From Cladopsammia gracilis (taxonomy: Eukaryota; Cnidaria; Anthozoa; Scleractinia; Dendrophylliidae), in NCBI GenBank assembly GCA_022457155.1, contig JAJGOT010000441.1:660274-724273 (forward strand): 64,000 nucleotides of DNA, written 5' to 3'. The stretch's first letter is position 1. Every line of letters begins with the position of its first letter. Of this stretch, positions 8,911 to 17,961 are shown in pieces. Made by a program: the position numbers and the translations under genes. The notes under the pieces were generated by a model. That model saw only the letters and a program-made list of their open reading frames with translations. It made no database searches and was not told the DNA's origin.

Positions 8911-9322
8911 ATGAGACAATGTGAATATAAGAGACGTTATAATCCAGAATTAGGTCGACGTGTAAAAACACATTTATAATGAAGACATAAAAACACAATA
9001 TGGTGAAGGAATAACAGATGTTTTTAAATCAATTGGTAAAAAATTATTTGGACAAACGATGAAAAAAACATTGAAAACTGGACTTCAAAAAGGTGCCGAA
9101 AAAGCTATTGAGAACGCAGCTACTAAAACTGGTGATTTTGCAGCAAAAAAGGCTGGAGATAAAATAATTCAACTATTAAGCAAAAAAGGAAACAAAATGG
9201 GAACACCATTAATGACACGACAAACTTCAACAGTTAAACAACCATTAACGGATTATGAGATTAGTGAAAGAGTAAGTCAATTATTAGCTGGTGTTAAACT
9301 TCGTAAGTTAAAATTTATCTAA
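8911..9322 (+). pseudogene. Small basic protein of the Polinton-like element, frameshifted
   Basis: It starts at ATG 8911, preceded by the AT-rich box atatataatt, with CEYKRRYNPELGRR. A frameshift near 8965 leads into the frame that continues to the stop at 9322. The product of about 137 residues is very Lys-rich and helical, with an Ala/Lys-rich middle (AAKKAGDKIIQLLSKKG) and a conserved-looking end (VSQLLAGVKLRKL). A DNA-condensing or minor core protein next to the capsid gene is conceivable, but I recognise no family. The segment from 9059 begins with an in-frame Met, but the upstream coding character shows that this is not the native start. Confidence 0.5.
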
Positions 9323-9336
9323 TCTAATTATATATA

Positions 9337-10606
9337 ATGAGTTTTAGAAATCCTAAATATGTTGAAAGATATGAAGATATAGTCTTCGAATTAGAAACAG
9401 CTCTGAATACAGTTGTTGGCAATAATGCTAGACAAAAAAAGGATGGATATCGTTTTGTTGCTGATAATAGTGGTGAAGTAACACCATTTGATTGGTATAA
9501 TGCTAGACTTTCCATAGACTTCAAAGTGAATAAGACAGCAGATGGTGCTGATCTCACAGTTACTGATCATAACGGCATTGTGAATGGTTCATCTTCTTTC
9601 ATAAAAAATTTGGATATCAAAGTAAATGGTAAGAAACTTTATGATTGTAATAATGCTAACCATTGTGTGAATATAAAAAATCTCTTAGAGTACAGTCCAA
9701 CATATGCTGAAAGTGCAGCAACAAATGAATTTTTTTATCTGGATACAAATAGGCATGCAGAAGAAAGACCTGCTGAAGCTGCTTATAATAAAGGTTTTGG
9801 TACTAGAAAAATCTTACTAGGTTACAGTTCATACTGAAATTCCATTAAACAGGTATTCATTGTTTGAAAGTCTTGTGGATGAACTATTGCCAAACACAAG
9901 GATTGAACTGAATTTTGAAATTGAAAGTGACGGCAATTTGATTTGGCAGGCGGCAGATGACTGTAGGGTTATCATTACTAGGATGCAATTGTGGGTACCA
10001 AGAATCACTTTTAATGCAGAAGGACAATCATTGTATATGAGCCAATATCTGCAACCACATAAATGGACTTACCTCCGTGAAAATGTGGAAAGGAGTAATT
10101 CTTCACAAATTCAAACTGGTAATTTCAAAATAACATCTGGGATATCAAGACCTCGTCATGTTTTTGTGTTTATAATCAATGACGCAAACATAGATACTCA
10201 AACAGCAAATCCATTTTTGTATAATACATTTAGTGTAGCTAATAATCGAACTCTTGTGGATTGTCATCTTGAGGTAGGGAATGGTAATGAATATCCTGAC
10301 AATCACTATACACCAACAACAGATATCACACGTGTGTATAGAGATGTTTTGAAATATGTTCATGCAAACAATGATTATCAAGGTGGAACATTGCTTCATA
10401 GAGATAATTTCAGCACTATATTTTCATTCCTTTATTTTGACTTAACAAAACAAAAAATGGATATCAAAGATGGAACCACAAAGCTTACTTTCCATTATAA
10501 ATTATCTGGGGCACCAAACGCAAATTATAGTGTCTATGCTTTAACACTTTATGAGCAAGAAGTAGAATTGCAACAGAAGGATGGTAAATTGTTACTTCGA
10601 TCTTAA
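9337..10606 (+). pseudogene. Probable double-jelly-roll major capsid protein, one frameshift
   Basis: Two consecutive frames, 9337-9837 and an upstream-open frame ending at 10606, encode one beta-rich protein of about 423 residues. They are out of frame by one base near 9812-9825. The N-terminal part has alternating polar/hydrophobic strands (DWYNARLSIDFKVN, SFIKNLDIKVNGK). The second part includes NTRIELNFEIE, CRVIITRMQLWVPRI and an ordered strand-rich C-terminus. Size, beta content and location between the penton candidate and the protease match the hexon-like double-jelly-roll capsid protein of Polintons, PLVs and adintoviruses. It starts directly after a TATATAATG box, a typical late-type arrangement in this element. 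There is no sequence motif that proves the fold; structure prediction would decide. Apart from the indel, both halves are clean. Confidence 0.68.
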
Positions 10607-10687
10607 ATCAAATACAAATTATTCAATTCTTTAGTTAAATATGTTTTATAAACCCAAAAATTATATAACATATATTATATACAAGAA

Positions 10688-11553
10688 ATGACTAGTTATT
10701 ATTCTCATGGTGTAAGTCTATCAGATGGGCAAAGACAAAAATTAGCAAAAGCTTATCAAATTAATTCTGCTATTACTATCAGATTGAATAAAAATGAATT
10801 GACTGGAAATGACGAGCTAATGTTAACTAGAACACAACTGAATAGAATCAAAAAAGCTATGAATAATGGTACCGGCGTTGATATAAAAATAAGTAAAACA
10901 CAGATAAGAAAAGCTGTAAAGCATGGTGGTAGTCTATGGTCATCATTGATTTCACTTGGAACTAAACTATTGCCTTATGCTACAAAAGCAGTAACAAAAG
11001 CAGTTCCAGCTCTAGCAACAGGCGCTATGAGTGCTTCAGAAAGCCTTGGAATTGATAAAATTTTTGGAAAAGGACAAATAGGCGGTTTTATGATTCCTCA
11101 AAATAAAGTAAATCAATTGATACAGTATAAAGATTGGTTGACTGCATCACAAAAGAAGCAAATATTAGATGCTCTTCAGACTGGTGGTCAGGTAGTTATT
11201 AAACCCACAAAAACACAACAGGGAGGATTTCTCGGTACTCTTCTCGCTTCAATCGGAGTTCCACTTTTGTTGAATGCATTAACTGGCAGAGGTTTACAGG
11301 TTGATAGTCAGAGATCAAGAAGATCATTACCAGTTTATGTTCCTCCTTCACCAAAATCAAAAGGAGGATTAATTAATCCATATATGCTTCAACCACCCCC
11401 TTTTTTTGGAACATGGGAACAAATGAAAAATCCTATTGGTATGGGAGTTAAAAAAAGCCAAAGAAAAAAAGAAAGCCAAAAAAGGGACAAGGCCTCCTAT
11501 TAGGAAAAAACAGCCCATTCAACTCAATCCCATTAATCGGAGCAATTCTGTAA
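10688..11553 (+). pseudogene. Minor capsid/pVI-like protein with C-terminal frameshift
   Basis: The open frame 10688-11503 encodes 271 residues: a basic N-terminal half, an amphipathic or hydrophobic stretch around residues 80-120 (SLWSSLISLGTKLLPYAT, then Ala-rich), and Gly-Gly pairs at KHGGS, QIGGF, QTGGQ, QQGGF and SKGGL. The native C-terminus appears to lie in another frame, reached by an indel in the A-rich tract 11450-11490 and ending at TAA 11551-11553 in a Gly/Leu/Ile-rich tail. Amphipathic segments, Gly-Gly pairs and the position just before the protease resemble adenovirus pVI/pX-type precursor proteins, which lyse membranes and are cleaved by the protease. That assignment is inference. 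The Gly-Gly pairs lack the (M/I/L)xGG context of the adenovirus consensus. Confidence 0.55.
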
Positions 11554-12011
11554 GATTCATTAATAAGCCCCTCAGCAATCTCGATCTAATGAAATGGATT
11601 AATCAACTCAAGATAAAACATTTTAGAGGTATATTCAGTCGAGATAATTTACCAGACAAAATATTAAAAAAAGAATGTGGTATTATTAATTTAGATAGAA
11701 AAATAGGGGCTGGCACCCATTGGGTATGCTACAGAAACATCAACCAATTTTGTGAATACTTTGATAGTTTTGGTTTAATTATGCCGAATGAGGTTCAAAC
11801 GTATTTATCATCAAGTGGAAAACAAATACTTTATTCTGGAGATGAAATACAAGAACGAGATTCTGTTTTGTGTGGATACTGGTGTTTATACTATTTATAT
11901 GAAAGACAGACGGGTAAAACTATTTTAGAAACTATTCACAATCCATTGTTTAATATGAGGGATCAACATGTCAATCGTCAATTCATAATCAATTATTTCA
12001 AAAATATCTAA
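11436..12011 (+). CDS. Adenovirus-type maturation cysteine protease (C5/Ulp1-like)
   Basis: A 191-residue frame with the catalytic set of the adenain/Ulp1 fold: His95 in AGTHWVCY, Asp110 in EYFDSFG, Gln139 in the oxyanion position, and Cys146 in VLCGYWCLYY. These enzymes cut capsid and core precursor proteins during virion maturation and are a hallmark of Polintons, adintoviruses and adenoviruses. The first 51 codons overlap the preceding gene in another frame and are basic and low complexity. The native start is more likely the in-frame ATG at 11589 (MKWINQL), giving a product of 140 residues. All catalytic residues are present and no frameshift is seen, so this is one of the few intact genes of the element. 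Confidence 0.85.
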   Translation: MVWELKKAKEKKKAKKGTRPPIRKKQPIQLNPINRSNSVRFINKPLSNLDLMKWINQLKIKHFRGIFSRDNLPDKILKKECGIINLDRKIGAGTHWVCYRNINQFCEYFDSFGLIMPNEVQTYLSSSGKQILYSGDEIQERDSVLCGYWCLYYLYERQTGKTILETIHNPLFNMRDQHVNRQFIINYFKNI

Positions 12012-12023
12012 CTTATATATATA

Positions 12024-12188
12024 ATGACAAAATCATATTGTGTTCAAGAAAAAAAACAAACAAATTCTATCCCAAGTTCGGAACATTATGTTAGAACCAA
12101 AAATAACAGATTGATGTTGAAAAGCACATGTTCTAGTTGTGGTACTGTTAAAACACGTTTTGTATCCAATAAAAAAAATTTAAACTAA
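12024..12188 (+). CDS. Small zinc-ribbon-like protein (54 aa), one ligand pair damaged
   Basis: ATG immediately after a ttatatatata box, open for 54 codons. The C-terminal half carries a Cys pair in STCSSCGTVKTRF, typical of one knuckle of a zinc ribbon. The other knuckle would be expected near the N-terminus, but only one Cys is present there (SYCVQEKK), so the fold may be impaired. Tiny zinc-ribbon proteins are common in Polintons, PLVs and giant viruses; their function is unknown. The gene is in line with the protease upstream and the PLA2-domain gene downstream. Confidence 0.6.
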   Translation: MTKSYCVQEKKQTNSIPSSEHYVRTKNNRLMLKSTCSSCGTVKTRFVSNKKNLN

Positions 12189-12202
12189 ATAGCCAGTCAG
12201 AG

Positions 12203-12820
12203 ATGGCTGGCGGTTTTTTAGATATAGCAAATTCCCACAGTCTTGGTGAAATTGCAGCTAAAAGCGCTTTAAAAGGTTTGTATAATTTAGGCAGAATCGG
12301 AGCATCAAAAGCAATTAAATCTGATTATGCGAAACAAAAGATCAAAGGTATGGCTAACAAATATCTAGATCAAGCACTTGACAGTTTTACTGGTGATATA
12401 AGCCGAAAACTGGACCCTCTTCATGGTGGTGCTGTTGATATTCATAAGGCTATCGGTAAATTACCAAAACCTAAAGGCGGTTGGACATTACCCGGTCATA
12501 AATATACTGGGCCTTATAATGATTTAGAGAGTCAAGTAAAATATAACCCAACAACTGGCCAAATATTAGAAATATATGACCAACCTACAGGAAGAACGGA
12601 TGCCATTGCCATGCAGCACGATGTTGATTATAGTGTTTGTAAAGACGACAGAAAGTGCAAGAATAGAGCAGACAGAAAAATGGTCAAAGCTTTAGATGAA
12701 GTACCATATGATGAGAGACAATGGGGTCATTGGTTGGCTAGAAACACGATTGATATAAAACAGAAATTAGGCCTTGGTGTTAAACAAAAAAGGAAGCCAA
12801 AAAACGGAAAGCGGCGTTGA
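12203..12820 (+). CDS. Capsid protein with parvovirus/adintovirus-type phospholipase A2 domain
   Basis: 205 residues. The N-terminal 70 are helical and Ala/Lys-rich. The central domain has the PLA2 signature: calcium-loop KYTGPYNDL (residues 100-108) and catalytic QHDVDY (His139, Asp140) followed by Cys-containing helices. In parvoviruses such a domain breaches the endosomal membrane; the same module occurs in adintovirus and some Polinton virion proteins. LHGG-A at residues 73-77 matches the adenovirus protease consensus (M/I/L)xGG-x, suggesting that maturation would release the PLA2 domain. The C-terminus is very basic (KQKRKPKNGKRR). Its TGA overlaps the start of the integrase frame. No frameshift is seen. 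Confidence 0.82.
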   Translation: MAGGFLDIANSHSLGEIAAKSALKGLYNLGRIGASKAIKSDYAKQKIKGMANKYLDQALDSFTGDISRKLDPLHGGAVDIHKAIGKLPKPKGGWTLPGHKYTGPYNDLESQVKYNPTTGQILEIYDQPTGRTDAIAMQHDVDYSVCKDDRKCKNRADRKMVKALDEVPYDERQWGHWLARNTIDIKQKLGLGVKQKRKPKNGKRR

Positions 12821-13764
12821 GTAAAAATGATTGGGCTCAACAATTAGCCGATGAATTACATAAGCCAATCAAACGAAAATTTAAAACAAGAAGAGTTATT
12901 GTTAATGGAATAGATGATATTTGGAGCGCTGACCTTGTAGAAATGCAGAAGTTTTCAGAATGGAATAAAGGTTATAGATATTTGTTAAACATCATTGATG
13001 TGTTTTCAAAATTTGCTTGGAGCATTCCCATTAAAAATAAAACCGGTAATACAATTACTGAATCATTTGGTGATGTTATTAAAAAATCCAAACGGAAACC
13101 TAAATTTATTTGGGCAGACCAAGGGTCTGAATTCTATAATAAAACTTTCAAAGACTGGCTAAAGAAAAATAATATTGAGATGTATTCTACTTTCAATGAA
13201 GGTAAAGCTGTTGTTATTGAGAGATTTAACAGAACATTAAAATCTAAAATGTGGAAACAATTCACAGCTCAAAATACAACACAATATTTAGACATGTTAC
13301 CAAAACTATTAAATGAATACAACAGTACAAAGCATTCAAGCATTAAAATAAAACCTATTGAAGCTAGTAAAAAGAAGAATAAAGGAACTGTTTATTTCAA
13401 TCTATATGATACGGAACTATTATCATATAAACCAAAATTTAAAGTTGGTGATAAGGTTAGAATTTCAAAGTATAAAAGAAAGGTATTTGATAAAGGATTT
13501 ACAAGTAATTGGACTGAAGAGGTATTCACAGTTGATAAAATCCAACACACAAACCCTATTACATATAAGTTAAAGGATCTTAATAATGAATCAATAGAAG
13601 GATCTTTCTATCAACAGGAGTTATTAAAAGCCAAGCAGGATGTTTTCCGTATTGATAAAGTCATTCGCAGAGATTATAAGAAGAAACAAGTTTTGGTGAA
13701 GTGGAAGGGGTATAGTGATGAATTTAACAGTTGGATACCATTTAGGGATTTAAAAGATATATGA
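12817..13764 (+). CDS. Retrovirus-type integrase with C-terminal chromodomain
   Basis: The rve-family integrase core has the acidic triad Asp39 (WSADLVEM), Asp101 (FIWADQGSEF) and Glu135 (VVIERFNRT), with 33 residues between the last two. A C-terminal SH3-like region (FKVGDKVRI) follows, and then a chromodomain (about residues 276-315, VIRRDYKKKQVLVKWKGY). This architecture is that of Polinton/Maverick integrases, which insert the linear element and may target modified chromatin through the chromodomain. The frame starts at TTG in the four-base overlap with the PLA2 gene; there is no ATG before the catalytic core, so the initiation codon appears lost. The N-terminal zinc-binding HHCC segment is not visible. 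The rest of the frame is intact. Confidence 0.92.
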   Translation: MSKNDWAQQLADELHKPIKRKFKTRRVIVNGIDDIWSADLVEMQKFSEWNKGYRYLLNIIDVFSKFAWSIPIKNKTGNTITESFGDVIKKSKRKPKFIWADQGSEFYNKTFKDWLKKNNIEMYSTFNEGKAVVIERFNRTLKSKMWKQFTAQNTTQYLDMLPKLLNEYNSTKHSSIKIKPIEASKKKNKGTVYFNLYDTELLSYKPKFKVGDKVRISKYKRKVFDKGFTSNWTEEVFTVDKIQHTNPITYKLKDLNNESIEGSFYQQELLKAKQDVFRIDKVIRRDYKKKQVLVKWKGYSDEFNSWIPFRDLKDI

Positions 13765-13954
13765 AATTGTTTTAAGAGAATATTATCTAACATATATTAT
13801 ATCAAATGATACAGTATATACTGTTTATTTGCTATTTTGTAGCCAAAAATATATAATTGTTTCTGGCTATTTGACACTAATCATTATAATTCTTAACCAA
13901 AGTTCAAACGCGCATTGTGAACTATTTAAAATAATAACTATAGTACTATTATAT
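13765..13954. other. AT-rich gap between integrase and zinc-finger gene
   Basis: Contains a catatattatatcaaatg box like other start regions of the element, but only a 16-codon frame follows it. Some hydrophobic coding-like sequence is open in another frame (13829 onward), too weak to call a gene. Confidence 0.35.
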
Positions 13955-14195
13955 ATGGAAAATCATAATATCAAGAGAGGTCGTGGCAGACCAAAAGTTT
14001 ATACCGATGAAGAAAGAAAAAAACCACAAGACAGTCTATATGTTAAATAAAGAGTGGTATTGTGACGTTTGCAAAAATGGTAAAAATTACACACTTGCTG
14101 GGAAATCCTGTCATGTGAAAACAAAAAAGCATATTAAAAATAGCAGAGTACGTTATATAATGAATAAGATAATCGATATAACACGTAAAAAATAA
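13955..14195 (+). pseudogene. AT-hook plus C2H2-like zinc-finger protein, frameshifted
   Basis: ATG after an attatat box. The first 25 or so codons include an AT-hook-like KRGRGRPKVYTDEE. A one-base shift near 14025 is needed to enter the frame carrying a zinc-finger-like EWYCDVCKNGKNY followed by SCHVKTKKHIKN (two Cys and two His spaced as in U1/C2H2 fingers). Such short GRP-plus-finger proteins are frequent in Polinton-like viruses and giant viruses; a DNA-binding role is likely. It is the last recognisable gene of the element, whose similarity stops within about 10 bases of its stop codon. Confidence 0.6.
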
Positions 14196-14202
14196 ATTCC
14201 AA

Positions 14203-14678
14203 TGTCATGGACGTGGCCAAAAATTCGGGAGAGACATATCCACTGAAGACTGTTTGTGGCATAGTATGCGGTATCCGACGCTTTCTGGAAGACAAAAAAG
14301 GTGCTGAAGCATTAAATCCTCTTGATAATGGCGACCGAAGGTGAGAAAAATGGTCCATTTTGTTTTTAAATTAACATGTCGATGTCATGTTGAAGTTCCA
14401 GTTATAATACTCAGATTATTGTTTTGAAGGTTTACTCTGTTTCACAGAGCATTGGACGCGGAATCGAAAGATGGCACACGACAGGGCTTACATTTGAAGA
14501 CCAAGAAAGGAATGTAAGGTTCCGAATGTATTTATATAATTGAGTGGAATAACATGTATTGTTGCAAAACTCATTAATATACAAGTGTTTGATTTGAGAT
14601 TAAACACGGTTTTGCACTGAAATCAAAACCCTTAAGTTCTTGATCTGGTGTTTCATTGGATATAAAGACTCATCCACC
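14203..14678 (+). pseudogene. Two exons of a Crypton-derived/ZMYM-QRICH1-like gene, copy 1
   Basis: Exon 1 (14203 to about 14340) encodes VMDVAKNSGETYPLKT, GIVCGIRRFLE and ALNPLDNGDR, then a clear GT donor (gtgagaa at 14341). Exon 2 follows a tttactctgtttcacag acceptor at about 14450 and encodes ALDAESKDGTRQGLHLK, then a stop. This arrangement resembles the tyrosine-recombinase-derived domain of ZMYM2/3/4, QRICH1 and KIAA1958-type proteins, which descend from Crypton transposases (established family link; assignment from the visible motifs). The sequence begins abruptly where the Polinton-like block ends. An inverted copy lies at 23662-24116. It is a fragment only, with no upstream exons here. 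Confidence 0.55.
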
Positions 14679-15225
14679 TGACCCAAATGGACGTCATTTA
14701 TTGGCTGGTCACTTTATGAATTATTAATGAGTTTGAGAATGGTAAATAAAAACAGTTATATCCAAAATAGTTTTAAAACGTGATCAGTAATTTTACCGGG
14801 CTTTTGTTCCATAAATTTTAATGTACTTTGCCAGGATTAAGATTATCGTTCGTTCTGCCGGGGATTCGCTAATAAACGGGTCAGTTATATCAGTGTTACA
14901 CTGCCAAAAAGTGTCGCTTTTTTCGTCTGGCTAACTTGATAAAGTGGTAATTTGACCTTTACTACATGGATATTATCATTTCAAAAAAATGCACGCGTAT
15001 GTTACCTGGTCTTCATTTGGTTGTATTCAGTTGTTGTTAAATGGTAGAAATGGAACCAAAATGGTCTACTTTAACCACGAGATTGCAAAACAAACAACTG
15101 CCGACAGGGAAATGTTATTGAAGGCAAGCGAAGAATGAAAAAAAAAAAAAAAGAAAAGAAAGATTTTTTGCCTGTGGGACAATCGCATGACAAGAACAAA
15201 ATATCCTATAACAAGAGGCTCCTAG
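14679..15225. other. No recognisable gene
   Basis: AT-rich DNA with a poly-A tract near 15137. No gene, RNA or named repeat is supported. Confidence 0.45.
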
Positions 15226-15730
15226 CAGCGTACACTCATGCGCATGCGTAATTTAGTTTCATGATATATTTTAAACATGATAAGATGATGTCCGATATGG
15301 CGAAGAGTACTCCTTTCATTCAGTCATCGTTCCTGCAAACCACGCTGTTTACTATTGATTGTTTTGGAAATGAAGGCTGTACCACAATGAAGGGAATGAT
15401 TCTTCTAAGTCTTATATATACCAAACATGAACATTGCTAATGTAAGTAGGGTTGTAGGAGACGCTGTCGTGACACTTGAGTAACGTCCTTTTACCGGAAG
15501 TGAGAGTAGCCGGAAGTCACTAAACAGGAAGTGTAGTGGCAAAGCAATAAATCGGAAGTGTACAATTTAAAATATGCGTGCATAAATTTGCATGCAAAAT
15601 TGTGACACAAAAAATAAAAATAACAAGAAAAACGGAGCCGAAACCTTACCTCATGCCGCTACGCGCATGAGTAATAACAAGAAAAACCGAGCCCATTTTT
15701 TAACCTCTGCCGCTTTGCGCATGAGTTGAT
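15226..15730. promoter_or_regulatory. Candidate promoter-like cluster (NRF1-like and ETS-like sites)
   Basis: It holds a palindromic tgcgcatgcgta (NRF1-like) at about 15239, four GGAAGT cores at about 15496-15560 (ccggaagtg, ccggaagtc, caggaagtg, tcggaagtg: ETS-like), and a tandem duplication (about 15615-15670 and 15671-15724) of a unit with aataacaagaaaaac and ccgct(a/t)cgcgcatgagt-type ends. NRF1 and ETS sites cluster in housekeeping promoters of animals. No first exon could be recognised next to it, so this is a suggestion only. Confidence 0.3.
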
Positions 15731-17254
15731 AAAAGCATGTGGTTTATTAGCATTTACTAAAAAATCATGAAAGCAGAGCTGGATAAATGCAGGCTAAGTC
15801 TTATCGGTTGCTGCCAAATAATACGACTGGAAAATATTTTCTTCCAGGAAGTTGCCAGAGCCTTCATAAAAAATATTTTTATTTATAAGACTATAAATAA
15901 ACAACATAATATGTTAACAATCTGAACTATGAATTATGCTGTTTTCTTACCAGTGACTTCTGGGTCATATCTGCTGACACAGATATGTACCATGACACAG
16001 GATTCCATTTTTACTGTGTGTGTATTTTGCTTTTTCTTGTTTGTGTCAGTGTCTTCATCTGAGGCAAGTGTTACATTCCACTATAATGAAAATTAAACAC
16101 CTCTTTTCAAATGAGTTTTCAATACAGATGTATATAAGGTCAGAACAGACTTGTAGGTGACAAGTAACAAAGACAGGTCACTGCAACATGTCACTGAGTC
16201 AAGTGTACACAAAAGGACTTTATGGAAGGGATCCTTCATTATTAGGAGGTTACCTGGGAACTAGTTTTCAAATACATGTACAAGATGGCAGCCTCCCTAG
16301 GTTTCCTTGGCTCCTGTTTATGATTAATTATACAGGACAGCCTCTGGGTAAACAACTCAAGGCCAAAAGTACATGTAGGTCATAAAATCTGAAAATCTGA
16401 GAAATGGCTCGATGGATTTTTTTAAAACATTCACTGTGCATGCTTACCGATGTGCAAAATATTATCTGAAAGTTTCATTGGCATTGATTCACTGGAACGC
16501 CTTTAAATTTAAAGATGAAGACGACGTACGAACCGGCCGAAAAAATGGCGTTACAAATTTTCTTTTTTAAGTTATTCTCAGTAATGATTTCAAATCAATG
16601 CGCACTACATTCTTCCGTAATTGAAACATTGCAATGTACGCTTGTTGATACAAATTTCTTTGCACTGTTTTCTTTTGCGTTCAAAACGCCTGCTGTAAAA
16701 ACGTTTTCAAAACGCAAAAGGGCATTTATTGCTCAAAATAATCCCAAAAAGAGACTTAAGGGAATCTGGAAAGTAGCAAGGAGAGTAATAAGGTACAATC
16801 ATGCTCAAATGTAGATAATAATAGATGCACAGCAGATCACAACGAAAGTATAAATCACGGAGCTAGGAATGCAGTGCGCATTGATTTGCGCCTTTTTGAC
16901 TTCTTTGATATACACAAGCAAACTTTGAAATCTAACACCAGAATTCATATTGCGCGTGATCAAAACGCGTAACAGCTACCTTTTTCCGTCTAAGATAAAA
17001 ACTCAGGGACCGTTATTTAAACGAAGTCCAACTTAGACCGCGGTTTAAGACAATCATGCAATGGAGGCTCCCAGTTTTATAATACACATTTTGCCCGGGG
17101 AATGTAAGGAGTCTTAGAATTATGGAGGGATTTACATTTTATAGCCTGCTCCAGGCTCTCAGATAGTGAGATAGTGGGGGCAAGCGAAAACATTTTAGTG
17201 CAAATGAAAACGCGAATATTTTCATCAAGCGACGATAATGTTTTTTGACTAAAG
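15731..17254. other. No recognisable gene
   Basis: Includes open frames of 65 and 99 codons (16188-16385, 16515-16814) with no recognisable domain. A few bases (tagaccgcggtttaa at about 17033) resemble motifs seen again at 28316 and 28477. Nothing is otherwise supported. Confidence 0.4.
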
Positions 17255-17814
17255 CCCCGTCTACACGAGCAACAACTGTATGTGGCAATTTTTATTTGCC
17301 CGTGTAGATGATCGACAAATATTTGTTGTTAATTTGCGTCAGTAATAATTTCGCACAGCGGAGATGCCCATGGAATAAAGGCTAGGGTACAAAGCAAGAT
17401 GGCGAATCTTCTCTTAGTATGGCAAGAATCTCTTCATATTCCTTCTTTTTCGTATTACGGTTGTTATAGTGCTCCCTGCGACTATTAAACAAACTTTCCC
17501 TAGCTTGCAATGCCTCTAGTAACAAAAAAACAACGCATCTGTCCATCTACAGGCTGTACTCGTGGAAGCCGCCATGTTGGATGCGCAAATATTAGAGACT
17601 AGGTTCTACAGATGATGTCGATACAATTGTCACATTTCATGTGGCGTCTTGTCCACACGGACAATTATCGGAATGTGCCAATTTTTATTTGCCACATAAA
17701 AACTAACACACCAGCTTTTCAGCAAATACAGTTGTCACATAAAAATTGGCCATTTTTCATCATCTACACGGGCAAATAAAAATTGCCACATAAAAATTGC
17801 TCGTGTAGACGGGG
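17255..17814. mobile_element. MITE with ccccgtctacacgagcaa termini
   Basis: Terminal inverted repeats ccccgtctacacgagcaa (17255-17272) and its reverse complement (17797-17814). A second inverted pair lies just inside (gtggcaatttttatttgccc with its complement, plus the complementary cgtgtagatga and tcatctacacg). The 560-bp interior has no coding capacity for a transposase, so the element is non-autonomous. The superfamily is not assigned. Confidence 0.82.
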
Positions 17815-17961
17815 GTAAGCTACTTTAAGACTCGCTGTGCGCAAGTTACTTCAATTAACTGCTGATTTTTTGTTTCCAAATATTGTGCTTAAGTATTCGC
17901 CTCAACTTTTGCAATAAGGTTAAAATATGGCTAAGATCACAACCTATTATTTGAAAGTTTT

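Larger units (their letters stand above)
3562..14202. mobile_element. Decayed Polinton/adintovirus-like element (endogenous virus-like)
   Basis: A block of dense, AT-rich, intron-free genes carrying a Polinton/Maverick set: chromodomain integrase, adenovirus-type cysteine protease, FtsK/HerA-type packaging ATPase, probable double-jelly-roll major capsid protein, candidate minor capsid proteins, a PLA2-domain capsid protein and a fibre-like protein. Genes run outward from 6.85-6.92 kb: ATPase, fibre and small ORFs leftwards, capsid, protease and integrase rightwards. The left edge is set by loss of coding similarity inside a membrane-protein gene near 3562. The right edge is set by the start of an unrelated exon-like repeat near 14203. 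No terminal inverted repeats, target-site duplication or DNA polymerase gene are visible inside the block. At least eight genes contain frameshifts, so this is a dead, end-truncated copy. Adintovirus versus Polinton cannot be settled without the missing polymerase. Confidence 0.88.

Noticed and set aside
3562..14202. Terminal inverted repeats of the Polinton-like element
   Set aside because: I compared both edges and saw no convincing inverted match; the left edge cuts a gene.
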